Counted from the stretch's first letter, positions 35,454-44,593 are shown. The stretch is 64,000 bases of DNA from Pirellulaceae bacterium (GCA_029243025.1 JAQWSU010000055.1:124001-188000), one strand, 5' to 3'. Numbers and translations: made by a program. Notes: a model not told the origin generated them from the letters alone.

Positions 35454-36497
35454 TCAATCGAGTATTACTTTACATGGTTGAGCGGTGACGATGCTCGTTT
35501 CTACGGCATGTGCAAAAGCCATGTACCGAACACCGGTAGAAAAATCGGTGAATTGGACCCGTTCTTTACCCCGAATCGCATTAATGAATTCCTCTTCCAC
35601 TCGCCAGTCTCCCTGTTCTTCCGGTGGGATGGCGATTGGTTGAAGCACCGAATCGGTGGCATTGGCTGCGAGTAGTTTATCCTCCGGGCCGAACAGGCAG
35701 TGTAGAGTCCCTTGGCTTCCGTACAGCTGGATTTGAGGTGCGGGGCCGTGATACGTGGCACTATTCAGATGGTAAGTGGCACTGGCACCGTTGGGAAGTG
35801 TGGTGAGAATATTCAGACTGTCGGGTGATCGTACGTCGGTGCTCCGACCTAGATTGGGGTCGAATCGTTGTTTGGTGAAAGTACGTGCCGTGGCAAAGAC
35901 GTCCGTTGGATCGGGCGTCCAACGAACCAACGTTTCGTGCAAGATTCCCATTGCGAGTTTGTTCAGGCCGTTGAGATTAAGGTCCTGCCGCCAATGCATT
36001 TCAGTTTCTGCTCTGGCAGTTGAGCTGTTCGTCCCCAGGACAATAATGTCACGTAGTTCGCCGAGGTGCCCTGCTTTCAACATGCGTAACACTGTTTGGT
36101 GGATCTGCAAACCGAATGGGCTGGGCACGATTTGAGCGATCAACTGATGGTTGCGCTGAAAGGCTGCGTTCATTTGATGTGCTTCTGCCAAGTCACGTGA
36201 CATGCGTGCTTCACACAATACGTGTTTGCCGGCGTCGAGCGCGGCGACCGTGATGTCACGGTGGAGGTAAGGCCAAGTACCGATGACAACCGCGTCGATT
36301 TCGTTGTCATGCACAAGAGCTTGCCAGTTGTCGTAACGCTTCGGGATTTTAAACTCGGCCGCGACTGCGGACGTCGATTCTGGTGTGCGATTGCAAACAC
36401 CGTGAAGGGTTACATACTGACAGGCCCGCAGCCCAGGTACATGTCTCAAACGGGTGTTGGCTCCCAAGCCGACGATGCCAATGTTGATGTTATTCAT
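35454..36497 (-). CDS. Gfo/Idh/MocA family oxidoreductase, last gene of the MBOAT operon
   Basis: 347 residues. Rossmann motif IGIVGLGANTRLRHVPGL, then VTLHGVCNRTPE, VIGTWPYLH and HVLCEARMS, where EKP is replaced by EAR, so the usual family lysine is missing. C-terminal domain with YGSQGTLHCLFG. The ATG overlaps the preceding SGNH gene stop by 4 bases (ATGA), so it is translationally coupled to it. No signal peptide. A role in supplying or modifying a sugar for the operon's glycan is possible. The missing lysine raises doubt about dehydrogenase activity. Confidence 0.88.
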   Translation of the reverse strand: MNNINIGIVGLGANTRLRHVPGLRACQYVTLHGVCNRTPESTSAVAAEFKIPKRYDNWQALVHDNEIDAVVIGTWPYLHRDITVAALDAGKHVLCEARMSRDLAEAHQMNAAFQRNHQLIAQIVPSPFGLQIHQTVLRMLKAGHLGELRDIIVLGTNSSTARAETEMHWRQDLNLNGLNKLAMGILHETLVRWTPDPTDVFATARTFTKQRFDPNLGRSTDVRSPDSLNILTTLPNGASATYHLNSATYHGPAPQIQLYGSQGTLHCLFGPEDKLLAANATDSVLQPIAIPPEEQGDWRVEEEFINAIRGKERVQFTDFSTGVRYMAFAHAVETSIVTAQPCKVILD

Positions 36498-37654
36498 TTT
36501 TTTGAGCCCTTTTCCCGTGATGCGTTCTCGTTTGAATTGCGTTTAAGCCAATCCTGGAAGTCAACATCGGCGAGCAGTTCGGTGGCCAGATGTTGGTAAC
36601 CTTCATCGAGCGGATGACTTGCGTCACCATACAAAACCGATGGTAAAACGTCGGGGGCCGCATGATTCACCTGATGCGAGCTGAACCAGCGAGATATCGA
36701 AGCCCTAAGCTGACTCCATCGTTGCTGACTGTCAGCTTCCAAAAGATGAGCGTTGATCGGCCCCACCAAAACGAATACATCGCATTCGCGAGATTTTAGT
36801 TCGACTAGCGTTTTTTGAAAGGCTTCCCATTGAAGTGAATCGTTTAAGTCAACCCAAGGATAGGATTGGCGAGATATACCACGTTCGGTCCAGGGAATTG
36901 GTTGGTGTCGCAATTTGTTTTGTGGAAGTCGTGAGGTAATTGTCTGAGGCGGTACGGGAGTGCCTGCTCGTCGTAAACGACCTCGCTGGAGGCTCCAGGT
37001 AGGATAGGTGAGGCCAGAGAAATAGATCGATCGTTGATGTCGGACGAGTTGTCGTAACGAAGAACGCTGGAAGACAAGATTTCCGAGTCGGTCAGAAATC
37101 GTTGCGTGGTAACAAGGGATCCAAGGATCGAATTGCGGTACCAACGTGGGATGGTTGAAGGGTAGTTCCTTGGTTGTACGAAGGTCACGATCAGGTGAAC
37201 TTAACCACAGTAAGTTACAATGAAGAAGCACCGGACTCGATTGCACGGACTGAGCGAAATGCTTTACCAGGCCTTCCATGGCGAGAGGATGCATGCCGTT
37301 TACGCCGCCGTTGGCGAATTCCAATTGTTCCTGCGAGCGATTTAAATGTCCCGCCAGTGAATGATTGGGCAGCACATATTCGCCCCAAATCACCGAGTCA
37401 CCGAAGATCGTCACTTGATTTCGAGCACTCGTCTGCTGAGTGAACTCTGAAAACTGCCAATAGTCGTCACTGAGTACTATCGGTGTGCGATAGTCACGTG
37501 GAGTGACAAACGAGTCCGTGTTTGCCCAAACCCAGGGAAAGATAAGCCAGAGCGTCAAGGTGAATCCAATCACGGTCAGACTCCCTCGAACGGAAAGGCA
37601 CGGGCCGATGATCGGTAGAGAAGTTTCGTTTTGAACCAAATCTGATGGGGACAT
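36494..37654 (-). CDS. Membrane-anchored SGNH-like protein, partner of MBOAT
   Basis: 386 residues. A hydrophobic helix at ~27-44 anchors the protein; the rest would be periplasmic. VTIFGDSVIWG has the GDS nucleophile (Ser87), and YGDASHPLDEGYQHLA near the C-terminus supplies the Asp-x-x-His pair. This is the SGNH layout of AlgJ/AlgX/DltD-like partners that work with MBOAT acyltransferases. It is 30 bases after the MBOAT gene. The middle region (TITSRLPQNKLRH) is not recognised. Probable role: moving or transferring an acyl group to an exported glycan. Confidence 0.8.
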   Translation of the reverse strand: MSPSDLVQNETSLPIIGPCLSVRGSLTVIGFTLTLWLIFPWVWANTDSFVTPRDYRTPIVLSDDYWQFSEFTQQTSARNQVTIFGDSVIWGEYVLPNHSLAGHLNRSQEQLEFANGGVNGMHPLAMEGLVKHFAQSVQSSPVLLHCNLLWLSSPDRDLRTTKELPFNHPTLVPQFDPWIPCYHATISDRLGNLVFQRSSLRQLVRHQRSIYFSGLTYPTWSLQRGRLRRAGTPVPPQTITSRLPQNKLRHQPIPWTERGISRQSYPWVDLNDSLQWEAFQKTLVELKSRECDVFVLVGPINAHLLEADSQQRWSQLRASISRWFSSHQVNHAAPDVLPSVLYGDASHPLDEGYQHLATELLADVDFQDWLKRNSNENASREKGSKK

Positions 37655-37684
37655 GGTAATTCAACAGGTTGTCAAAAGGAGATT

Positions 37685-39061
37685 TTAGAACTGGAAGTAG
37701 ATAAACGGATTGTTGGATTCGCCCGGGACCAGGCTCAAATACAAGACCATGGCGAGGAAGCAGGCGAACTGGATCCAGTGACCGACTCGACTGTCTAACT
37801 TGTGAAGCTCGGCCAGTCCTTGGTAAATGAGAATGGAAACCACGAGGAGGCCGCAAAGTAAGGGGAAACCGGGGCGGTTCCAACCCGTCGTGGCGATCCG
37901 ATTGAGGATTAGCAACGCATCCGACGTCGTTTCGGCTCGGAAAAAAATCCAGGCGAAGCAGACAAAAGTGAACACAGCGACTTGTTTGACCAAAGTTGGC
38001 ACCTTGTTGCGATACCAGTGGGATTTTTCCAGAGATCGGGTCACGAGGATACCAATCCCGTGCAACGCACCCCAAATCACAAAACGCCAGGCTGCGCCGT
38101 GCCAGAGTCCAGACAAGACCATGGTCAAGAACAGGTTGCGATACATCTGGAGTTCTCCCCTGCGATTACCCCCCAGCGGAATGTACACGTAGTCACGAAA
38201 CCAAGTGGACAAACTAATGTGCCAACGTCCCCAGAAGTCGCGTAATCCGGTTGCGAGATAGGGGTGATTGAAATTGAGCATCAAACGAAAACCGAGCATC
38301 TGCGCGACACCCCGCGCCATGTCCGTGTAGCCACTGAAGTCAAAATAAATTTGCCAAGCAAAAGCGATTACCGCTAAGGTGAGTGTAGCGGATTGATAGT
38401 TGGATGGATTTGCAAAGATCGGATCGGCATAGTTGGCAAGATAACTGGCCAAGGCCACCTTCTTGAACAATCCGGTAATAAACAAGGAGATGCCGTTGGT
38501 TAAGTTTTTTCGCGTGATGGCAGGAGCTGTCTTAAATTGTGGTAGTAGCTCTCGGGCTCGTTCAATGGGGCCAGCGACTAGCTGAGGGAAAAAAGAAACA
38601 AAGGTGGCGAAACGAACGAAATTGCGTTCGCGTTCAATTTGGCCTCGGTAGAAATCAATCGTGTAACTCATCGACTGAAAAGTGAAGAAGGAGATGCCGA
38701 CCGGAAGTAGCACATCCGGACCCCGCAAGGCGTAGCCGATTCCTATCGAGGCCAGGAGCTGATTAATGTTGTCCGTGATGAACGCGGCGTACTTGAAGAA
38801 ACCCAGCAACGCCAGATTGTTGACGAGGCTGATGATGAGCCATAGTCGTCGCCTTCGGCTTCGGTCCATGAATATCACGCAGGCATAGTCCAGCAGCGTG
38901 GAATATCCGACCAAGATGAGGTAGAGCGGATTCCACCAACCGTAAAACACATAAGAGGTGATGAGAAGCCACGGTAGCCATAATTTCGTCGGGCGCAGGG
39001 CCAAATAGACCGCGTAGACGACGATGAAAAAAACAAGGAATTCCCAGGTGTGGAACAGCAT
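37685..39061 (-). CDS. MBOAT O-acyltransferase (AlgI-like)
   Basis: 458 residues with ten or more membrane segments. The AlgI-type motifs are present: PVGISFFTFQSMSY, LVAGPIERA, QIYFDFSGYTDMARG, HISLSTWFRDYVYIPLGGNR cut into its parts (HISLSTWFRD, YIPLGGNR) and SGLWHGAAW with the catalytic His321. AlgI moves acetyl groups across the inner membrane to acylate an exported polysaccharide. Followed by the SGNH-like partner. 42 bases separate it from the upstream SUMF1-like gene. The polymer is unknown; no alginate genes are in the window. Confidence 0.93.
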   Translation of the reverse strand: MLFHTWEFLVFFIVVYAVYLALRPTKLWLPWLLITSYVFYGWWNPLYLILVGYSTLLDYACVIFMDRSRRRRLWLIISLVNNLALLGFFKYAAFITDNINQLLASIGIGYALRGPDVLLPVGISFFTFQSMSYTIDFYRGQIERERNFVRFATFVSFFPQLVAGPIERARELLPQFKTAPAITRKNLTNGISLFITGLFKKVALASYLANYADPIFANPSNYQSATLTLAVIAFAWQIYFDFSGYTDMARGVAQMLGFRLMLNFNHPYLATGLRDFWGRWHISLSTWFRDYVYIPLGGNRRGELQMYRNLFLTMVLSGLWHGAAWRFVIWGALHGIGILVTRSLEKSHWYRNKVPTLVKQVAVFTFVCFAWIFFRAETTSDALLILNRIATTGWNRPGFPLLCGLLVVSILIYQGLAELHKLDSRVGHWIQFACFLAMVLYLSLVPGESNNPFIYFQF

Positions 39062-39103
39062 GCTTGCCGCTGGCCCCGTCGGTGTGTTTTATGAAGATTG
39101 GGG

Positions 39104-40018
39104 CTAATGGACTGCCGGGAGTCCGATGCGTTGACGTTCTTCAGCATTTAGTTGTCGGACGCAACGGAAGCCAAGCGTGTCACGTGTGAAGCAGGCATCG
39201 TCAATTCCGGGATTATCTGATGCACGAGCGGATGGCCGGCAGGCGGCTGCACTCGACTTCCAGGATCCGCCACGGATGACGCGCTTTGCGCCCGTGTCTG
39301 GGCCTTGGGGATCGTGGGACGGTGCTGCTTGATAAAAGTCAGCTCCGTAGATGTCATTGCACCATTCGGCAACATTTCCCAGCATGTCATGTAACTGGAA
39401 TTCGTTGGCTCGACGCATTCCAACCGGATCCGTTTGTTGGGTGGAGTTACCGGCGTAACAGGCTTTCGAATCAATTTTCGGAGAAGGTCCGCTGGATAAA
39501 TCGCGAGTGTCTCCGGCTCGAGCTGCGTATTCCCATTCAGCTTCCGTCGGTAAACGGTATCCGTTCGCGTCAAAATTGCACGCGAATGTTGATTCGTTGT
39601 AACAAGGTTCCAAGCCTTCGGCTTCAGAACGGATGTTGCAGAGAATGGCAGCTTCTGACCAGCGAATTTGTTCCACGGGTCGGCGGGGATCTTTAAAGTG
39701 GGAGGGATCTGGTTCTTGCAAACGGGTGAGCAGATCCTGTGTGAATTCGTACTTGTCGATTGCAAAGGGCGTGACGGTGACCTGGTGAGGCGGTCCTTCG
39801 TCAGGCTCGTTTTGCGAACTCCCCATTGTGAACTCGCCGCCGGATAAGAGCACCATGGGAATTTCCAATGAACTCTTGATTTCAACGATCGAGGGGGCAT
39901 TTTGAGATGACGCCGATGGGCTCTCACAACCAAGTGTGAGCATTGAAAGGGGAGCCCACAGACAGAGACAAACCGATCGATGCCTTGTGAGCCGAGGATG
40001 CACGGCCTGAATGTTCAC
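39104..40018 (-). CDS. SUMF1/formylglycine-generating-enzyme-like lipoprotein, catalytic Cys incomplete
   Basis: 304 residues, likely GTG start at 40018 (AAGGA 11 bases upstream). Signal peptide with lipobox LTLGC (Cys31). SUMF1 fold: MVLLSGGEFTMGSS, DKYEFT, YRLPTEAEWEYAARAG, DMLGNVAEW and RGGSWKSSAAACRPSAR. True FGEs have two Cys five residues apart in the last segment; here the first position is Ser255 and only Cys260 remains, so formylglycine formation is unlikely. Such SUMF1-fold proteins often act as binding or structural modules. It sits between the TolB-like and MBOAT genes. Confidence 0.88.
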   Translation of the reverse strand: MNIQAVHPRLTRHRSVCLCLWAPLSMLTLGCESPSASSQNAPSIVEIKSSLEIPMVLLSGGEFTMGSSQNEPDEGPPHQVTVTPFAIDKYEFTQDLLTRLQEPDPSHFKDPRRPVEQIRWSEAAILCNIRSEAEGLEPCYNESTFACNFDANGYRLPTEAEWEYAARAGDTRDLSSGPSPKIDSKACYAGNSTQQTDPVGMRRANEFQLHDMLGNVAEWCNDIYGADFYQAAPSHDPQGPDTGAKRVIRGGSWKSSAAACRPSARASDNPGIDDACFTRDTLGFRCVRQLNAEERQRIGLPAVH

Positions 40019-40036
40019 GATGCAGTTGTTCCTTCT

Positions 40037-41050
40037 TCAGTTCGTGCGAATCCAATCGGATTCCTTATTCGACGTTTCTGGGGATTGGGTGACTCGAGTG
40101 GGTTCTCCTGGCTGATCAAATTCTTTGATGTAGATATCCCAGTTGCCGCAAACGCCCACCATTTCGGCGACTTCGGCGTGGGTACCAGGACCTTTTGAAG
40201 CTACTCGTCCGCCCGGACCGTAGCTGAACGTGATGAATCTACCATCCGGTGAAAATTCTGGGTGATAAAGATGCATCTTGTCGTGATGGTAGACGATCCG
40301 CGAGTTACTGACCTGAGGTCCTTGGTCCGTGTAAGTGATGTCTGCAACGTTAACGGTGTGGTCGTTGCTGCTCCATGTCAATCGCTTACCATCGGGGCTA
40401 AGCGTCGGTCGACAGCCGGATATTTTGAGGTCCACAATGCGGTCACCGTTGACTTCAATTCCAACGATCGCGTGTCCAAATCCCATCCCTCCATGAACAG
40501 TCGCGATGATCCAATCTTCATTGGCTGACCAAGTCGGAACGTAAATATGCTCAATCTTTTTATTCGGATGGACCCTTGTTTGTCCATCTACAAGATGATG
40601 GAAGTAGAGATATTTGGTGACGTAGTCTTTAATATTGAACTTGGAAAACTCCTGCTTCGCGAAGGCGATTTGTTGACTATCGGGACTCCAGCAAGCATGT
40701 CTTGCTCCATCGGCCAGCTTGCGGCGCTCAGAGCCATCGCGGTTCATCACCCAGAGACTTCTTGACGTGTTTCGCCCACTCCCTTCGTCGACAAGAAAAC
40801 AGATCTTGGTTCCGTCCGGAGACGCTTGGGGATAGAGTTCATGGATATCGTTCGTCTGCGTGATGTTGGTCCTTCCGGTACCGTCCGGATTGATTTGCCA
40901 GATGTCCCAATTTTTGTCCGCGTAGGACTCGAACAAGACCTTGTCGGGTAATGTGCTAAGATTTGCACTCGTTTCGCCTCGCGTGGCGTCACTCCCCATG
41001 AACGTGGTCGCGATGAAGCAGGCGAAAAGCGGAAAAACTCGCTTGTGCAT
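40037..41050 (-). CDS. Secreted TolB-like beta-propeller (PD40/WD40-like repeats)
   Basis: 337 residues from ATG 41050, which has GGAGAG 4 bases upstream; longer frames to 41224 lack this. Signal peptide (VFPLFACFIATTFMGSDA). At least four PD40-type repeats: DIWQINPDGTGRTNI, YPQASPDGTKICFL, LWVMNRDGSERRKL and HPEFSPDGRFITFSY. Such propellers bind proteins or carbohydrates outside the inner membrane. First gene of a five-gene operon (18 bases to the SUMF1-like gene). Function unknown. Confidence 0.88.
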   Translation of the reverse strand: MHKRVFPLFACFIATTFMGSDATRGETSANLSTLPDKVLFESYADKNWDIWQINPDGTGRTNITQTNDIHELYPQASPDGTKICFLVDEGSGRNTSRSLWVMNRDGSERRKLADGARHACWSPDSQQIAFAKQEFSKFNIKDYVTKYLYFHHLVDGQTRVHPNKKIEHIYVPTWSANEDWIIATVHGGMGFGHAIVGIEVNGDRIVDLKISGCRPTLSPDGKRLTWSSNDHTVNVADITYTDQGPQVSNSRIVYHHDKMHLYHPEFSPDGRFITFSYGPGGRVASKGPGTHAEVAEMVGVCGNWDIYIKEFDQPGEPTRVTQSPETSNKESDWIRTN

Positions 41051-41387
41051 GGTCTCTCCAGATCGGTTCGAGGCGGCATCCTGGGCGGTAAAAAGGCCCG
41101 AGTCTGCGAGGATGACGATTTGGAATCGCGAGACATCAGGCTTGTTACGTTGTATCTGGACCCATTGTAACGAAATAGAATTATTGCGTGTGGGGTGATC
41201 AACAATCGGGCGGTTCAGTCCCAATGAAAATGAGCCCGATTGGCCCGTCGTGTGGAGGATACGGTTAAGTTGTCTTGATCTTGGCCGAATCAGGAGCAGG
41301 GAATGTCTAGAATTGGCACGGCCACCTGCTTATGATGGGCCCAACGCTGTGAAATCTTCTGGAAATGCATCGTGATTGGAAAGGTCT
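41051..41387. other. 337-base divergent promoter region
   Basis: Lies between the TolB-like gene (minus) and the second DUF1080 gene (plus). I see no gene. TTGGCACGGCCACCTGC near 41314 resembles a sigma-54 site but has the wrong spacing (listed under rejected). The DUF1080 ribosome binding site GGAAAGG is at its right end. Confidence 0.4.
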
Positions 41388-42407
41388 ATGGAAGCTCGTA
41401 ACCGCGTCTTGATGATTATCGTCTTGTTGTTTGCTGCGCTGGCAACGGTCAACGTCCAGGCTCAAAACCCTAAGCAGGCAGCGACTTCACCCTCCCACGC
41501 CGACGCTGACTTTACCTTTCTCGGTGAGTATTACGGCTGTGTTTCGGGGCACGGCATGATTGGTTTACAGGTGGTGCCACTCGGATCCGGCCAATTTTCT
41601 GCGATGGTTTATCGTGGGGGCTTGCCTGGAAACGGGTGGGATCGAACAACTCGGTTTCAACTTGCAGGGAAATCGAAGGGAGATTCGCTGCAATTCGAAA
41701 ACTCTGACCTGCAGATTGACATCCGGGGTGTCTACGCCCAAGTTGAGGGGCCTACCGGCAAAGCGTTGGGCCAACTGCGAAAAATGAATCGACGTAGTCG
41801 CACGCTCGGCCTGCGACCTCCTGCCAATGCGCAGGTTTTGTTTGATGGACGTGATGCGGCAGCCTTCAAGAATGCACGGGTCGAGAACGGATTGTTGCAG
41901 ATCGGTACTGAGCTGATTCCTCGGTTTCGTGATTTTCTGTTTCACATCGAATTCATGGTCCCCTATATGCCCCATGCGAAGGGCCAAGGCCGTGGAAACA
42001 GCGGCGTTTATTTGCAGAGTCGCTACGAAGTTCAGATTCTGGATTCCTTCGGATTGGAGGGGAAATTCAACGAGTGCGGTGCACTCTATCGCTACCAGGC
42101 TCCGGATCAAAATATGGCCTTTCCACCATTAAATTGGCAAACTTACGACATTACTTTTCAGGCGCCTCAGTTCGACGGAAACGGCCAAAAGATCGCGAAT
42201 GGCAGGATTACCGTGTTGCACAACGGCGTGGCTGTCCACAGCCAATTTGAGCTTGAGCGAAAAACGGGCGCGGGACGGAAAGAGGGGCCCAAACCATTTC
42301 CAATTAAACTGCAAGATCACGGCAATCCTGTGCAATTTCGCAATATTTGGATTGTCGACCGCAGTGGATGCCGACCTCGCTCGATCGTCCAACGTCGATT
42401 TCGCTAA
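41388..42407 (+). CDS. Second secreted DUF1080 protein
   Basis: 339 residues from ATG 41388, with GGAAAGG just upstream. A signal peptide (LMIIVLLFAALATVNVQA) is followed by the same N-terminal domain as the 21917 protein (LGEYYGCVSG, GGLPGNGWDR) and the DUF1080 domain from LFDGRDAAAF with GNSGVYLQSRYEVQILDSFG and FRNIWIVDR. It is a clear paralogue of the gene at 21917. Its stop codon abuts the stop codon of the convergent oxidoreductase gene. Confidence 0.9.
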   Translation: MEARNRVLMIIVLLFAALATVNVQAQNPKQAATSPSHADADFTFLGEYYGCVSGHGMIGLQVVPLGSGQFSAMVYRGGLPGNGWDRTTRFQLAGKSKGDSLQFENSDLQIDIRGVYAQVEGPTGKALGQLRKMNRRSRTLGLRPPANAQVLFDGRDAAAFKNARVENGLLQIGTELIPRFRDFLFHIEFMVPYMPHAKGQGRGNSGVYLQSRYEVQILDSFGLEGKFNECGALYRYQAPDQNMAFPPLNWQTYDITFQAPQFDGNGQKIANGRITVLHNGVAVHSQFELERKTGAGRKEGPKPFPIKLQDHGNPVQFRNIWIVDRSGCRPRSIVQRRFR

Positions 42408-44384
42408 TCAGGTTCGCGGAGTTTCGTGGGGCTGGTCGGAAGACGCCGAAACTTGCCCCATCGGTTTTAGAGTAACCGGTGTGTCATAATAGACGGCACA
42501 GCCACCCGCGTCTGTGACCTCGGCTTTGATCAATGCATTCGCACATCGGCCCGAGTGAAGCCACCCTCCTTTGTCCATCAAGACAACGTCTGGTCGTTGA
42601 AGCTGGTTGAATTTAATTTGGACCGTCAGCTCCCCCTGTTCGGAGACGAGAATTGCTAATTGACCGTCTTGGAACTCGGGCGCTGCTGTGGGGTGCACCG
42701 TTGCCTGGGCCGGCCCCTCTTGTTCGTGTGGCTGCGATTGTGATGACTGGGTGGCCTGGGTTGAGAGCGCGGCGAGTGTCAACCGAGATGTGCCGTTGTT
42801 GTGAGTCAATGCTTCCGGTAACTCGTGAATCAAGTTTACCTTCCCTGTGGGTGTCGCAAATTTCCGATCGGCAAAGATGACCGATTTTGCAAGAGGGTTC
42901 TTGATCGCACCTGCCTTTACTTGATCGAGCGTGATGCCGTGTTCCGCCAATCGGGCCAGCAGGCGTTTTTGCCAAACGGTTACGTCGTGGTTGAATTCAT
43001 CACCAAGACCAACGCGTTGGGCGAGTTCCTGAATGATCGCGTAATCCGATTTGACTCCAGCGGGTGGATCAGTCACCGCTTTCATGGCTGTGAGCCAGTG
43101 GTGGCCGTAGGCACCGAGTAAATCATCTTCTTCTAACATCGTGGTTGTCGGCAACACGATGTCAGCATGGCGTGCGGTATCCGTTAAGAACGAATCTACC
43201 ACCACGGTTAGCTCTCGACTTTCTAATGCATGAGCCACGGTTTTTGATTCTGGCAACATGGCAACAGGATTCGCTGCAGTAACCCACACCATGCGAATCG
43301 GCGGATCGGTTTGTGCGAGGATTCCTGGACCGATCAGCGGTTCGGGGATCTTGCGTGGTGCCGAGTCGGGGTCGCTAAAAGAAAAGTCGAAAGCTCCGCG
43401 ACGTTGGAAATAATAGGAGGCGCCTCCTCCGGGGATACCGATATTGCCAGACACCGTCGCCAACGCATCGATGGCCCTGACTGTGGCCGCACCGAAGCGA
43501 CGCCTTTGCATTCCCCAGCCAAGTAAGATGGCTGCCGGGCTATGCGCATAGACTTCGCTCAAGGCTTGCAAGTCGCGCGCTGTCACACCTGCTGCCTGAG
43601 ACCAATCTTGATGCGATTTTGAGAAAACTAGGTTTTGATAAGCTTCAAAGTGGTCGCAGTAACTCGGTGAAACCGGGTCGATTAGGTGTTGTGTGAACAA
43701 CCAACGCGCGACGCCACACGCCAATGCTGCGTCCCCGCCCGCTCGAGGCTGGATGTAGAGGTCTGCAATTTGATTCGTCTGGTGATGGACTGGATCGATG
43801 AGCACGATTTGAGTGCCGTTTTGCTGAGCTTCGCGCAAAATCGGAATCAAATGAATGCTGCTGACGTAAACATTCTTGCCCCACAGAACAATGGTCGAGC
43901 TGTGTTGGACATCAAACAGGTCGTTGCTGTCCACTTGGCCAAAATCAGTGGCTTGAGCCGCCTCACCGGCCCCAGAGCAAATGTCGCCCGATTTGACGGT
44001 GACGGGACCGAATCGTTCGAAAAAGTAGTCACTCACATGCTTCATAATGCCAAGTGAACCACCGCAACGATAGTGAAGGATCGAGGCCCCTCCGGATTCC
44101 GTTCGAAATCGCAGCATTTGCTCTGCAATCTGATCGAGAGCCTCGTTCCAGGAGATTGGCCGAAAATCGTTCCCGTCGCGGGCGAGTGGAGTCAGAAGGC
44201 GATCTGAGGAATATTGCCGTTCTAAAAAACGACTTGTGCGATGGCAGAGATAGCCCTGGGTGACGGGATGCTGAGGATCACCTTGTAGACGCGTGATGCG
44301 GCCGTTTTCAATCGTGGCGACGATTCCGCAAGCGTCGGGACAGTCGCGATTGCAGGCTGTAATCTTCTGGGTGATTGTGTTCAT
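42408..44384 (-). CDS. Molybdopterin oxidoreductase with N-terminal 4Fe-4S motif
   Basis: 658 residues from ATG 44384. The Mo-bisMGD enzyme fold of the DMSO reductase family. The [4Fe-4S] ligands are Cys11, Cys15, Cys19 and Cys47 (CNRDCPDACG, GYLCHR). LLTPLARDGNDFRPISWNEALDQIA is typical cut into its parts (LLTPL, FRPISWNEALDQ), followed by SGDICSGAGEAA and the C-terminal molydopterin-binding domain with LVSEQGELTVQ. No Tat signal is seen, so it is probably cytoplasmic. No iron-sulfur or membrane partner gene is adjacent. Substrate unknown (formate-, nitrate- or thiosulfate-type cannot be separated by eye). Confidence 0.88.
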   Translation of the reverse strand: MNTITQKITACNRDCPDACGIVATIENGRITRLQGDPQHPVTQGYLCHRTSRFLERQYSSDRLLTPLARDGNDFRPISWNEALDQIAEQMLRFRTESGGASILHYRCGGSLGIMKHVSDYFFERFGPVTVKSGDICSGAGEAAQATDFGQVDSNDLFDVQHSSTIVLWGKNVYVSSIHLIPILREAQQNGTQIVLIDPVHHQTNQIADLYIQPRAGGDAALACGVARWLFTQHLIDPVSPSYCDHFEAYQNLVFSKSHQDWSQAAGVTARDLQALSEVYAHSPAAILLGWGMQRRRFGAATVRAIDALATVSGNIGIPGGGASYYFQRRGAFDFSFSDPDSAPRKIPEPLIGPGILAQTDPPIRMVWVTAANPVAMLPESKTVAHALESRELTVVVDSFLTDTARHADIVLPTTTMLEEDDLLGAYGHHWLTAMKAVTDPPAGVKSDYAIIQELAQRVGLGDEFNHDVTVWQKRLLARLAEHGITLDQVKAGAIKNPLAKSVIFADRKFATPTGKVNLIHELPEALTHNNGTSRLTLAALSTQATQSSQSQPHEQEGPAQATVHPTAAPEFQDGQLAILVSEQGELTVQIKFNQLQRPDVVLMDKGGWLHSGRCANALIKAEVTDAGGCAVYYDTPVTLKPMGQVSASSDQPHETPRT

Positions 44385-44593
44385 GAAAATTTGTGTGGGA
44401 TGGGTAAGGTGCTCACCGATTGTGCAATTGCCGTTGTAGCATTTGCTGCTGGCGCCGGTCAATAAAGTCGATGTTTGTGTGGAGTCTTCATCTTGGCAAA
44501 GGTAAGTCAAACGTCAAAAGATTACTCGATGCGGAAGCTTCAGTTTGTTATTCTGCGTAATAGATCGCTTGTGTCCATGTCACGCTTCAAATC

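Noticed and set aside
39104-40018. True formylglycine-generating enzyme acting on the 3747 sulfatase
   Set aside because: One of the two catalytic Cys positions is Ser, and it is a lipoprotein exported before it could act on an unfolded cytoplasmic sulfatase.
41314-41330. Sigma-54-like sequence TTGGCACGGCCACCTGC upstream of the second DUF1080 gene
   Set aside because: The GG and GC elements are separated by 11 bases, one more than the strict sigma-54 spacing, and no enhancer-binding protein gene is near.
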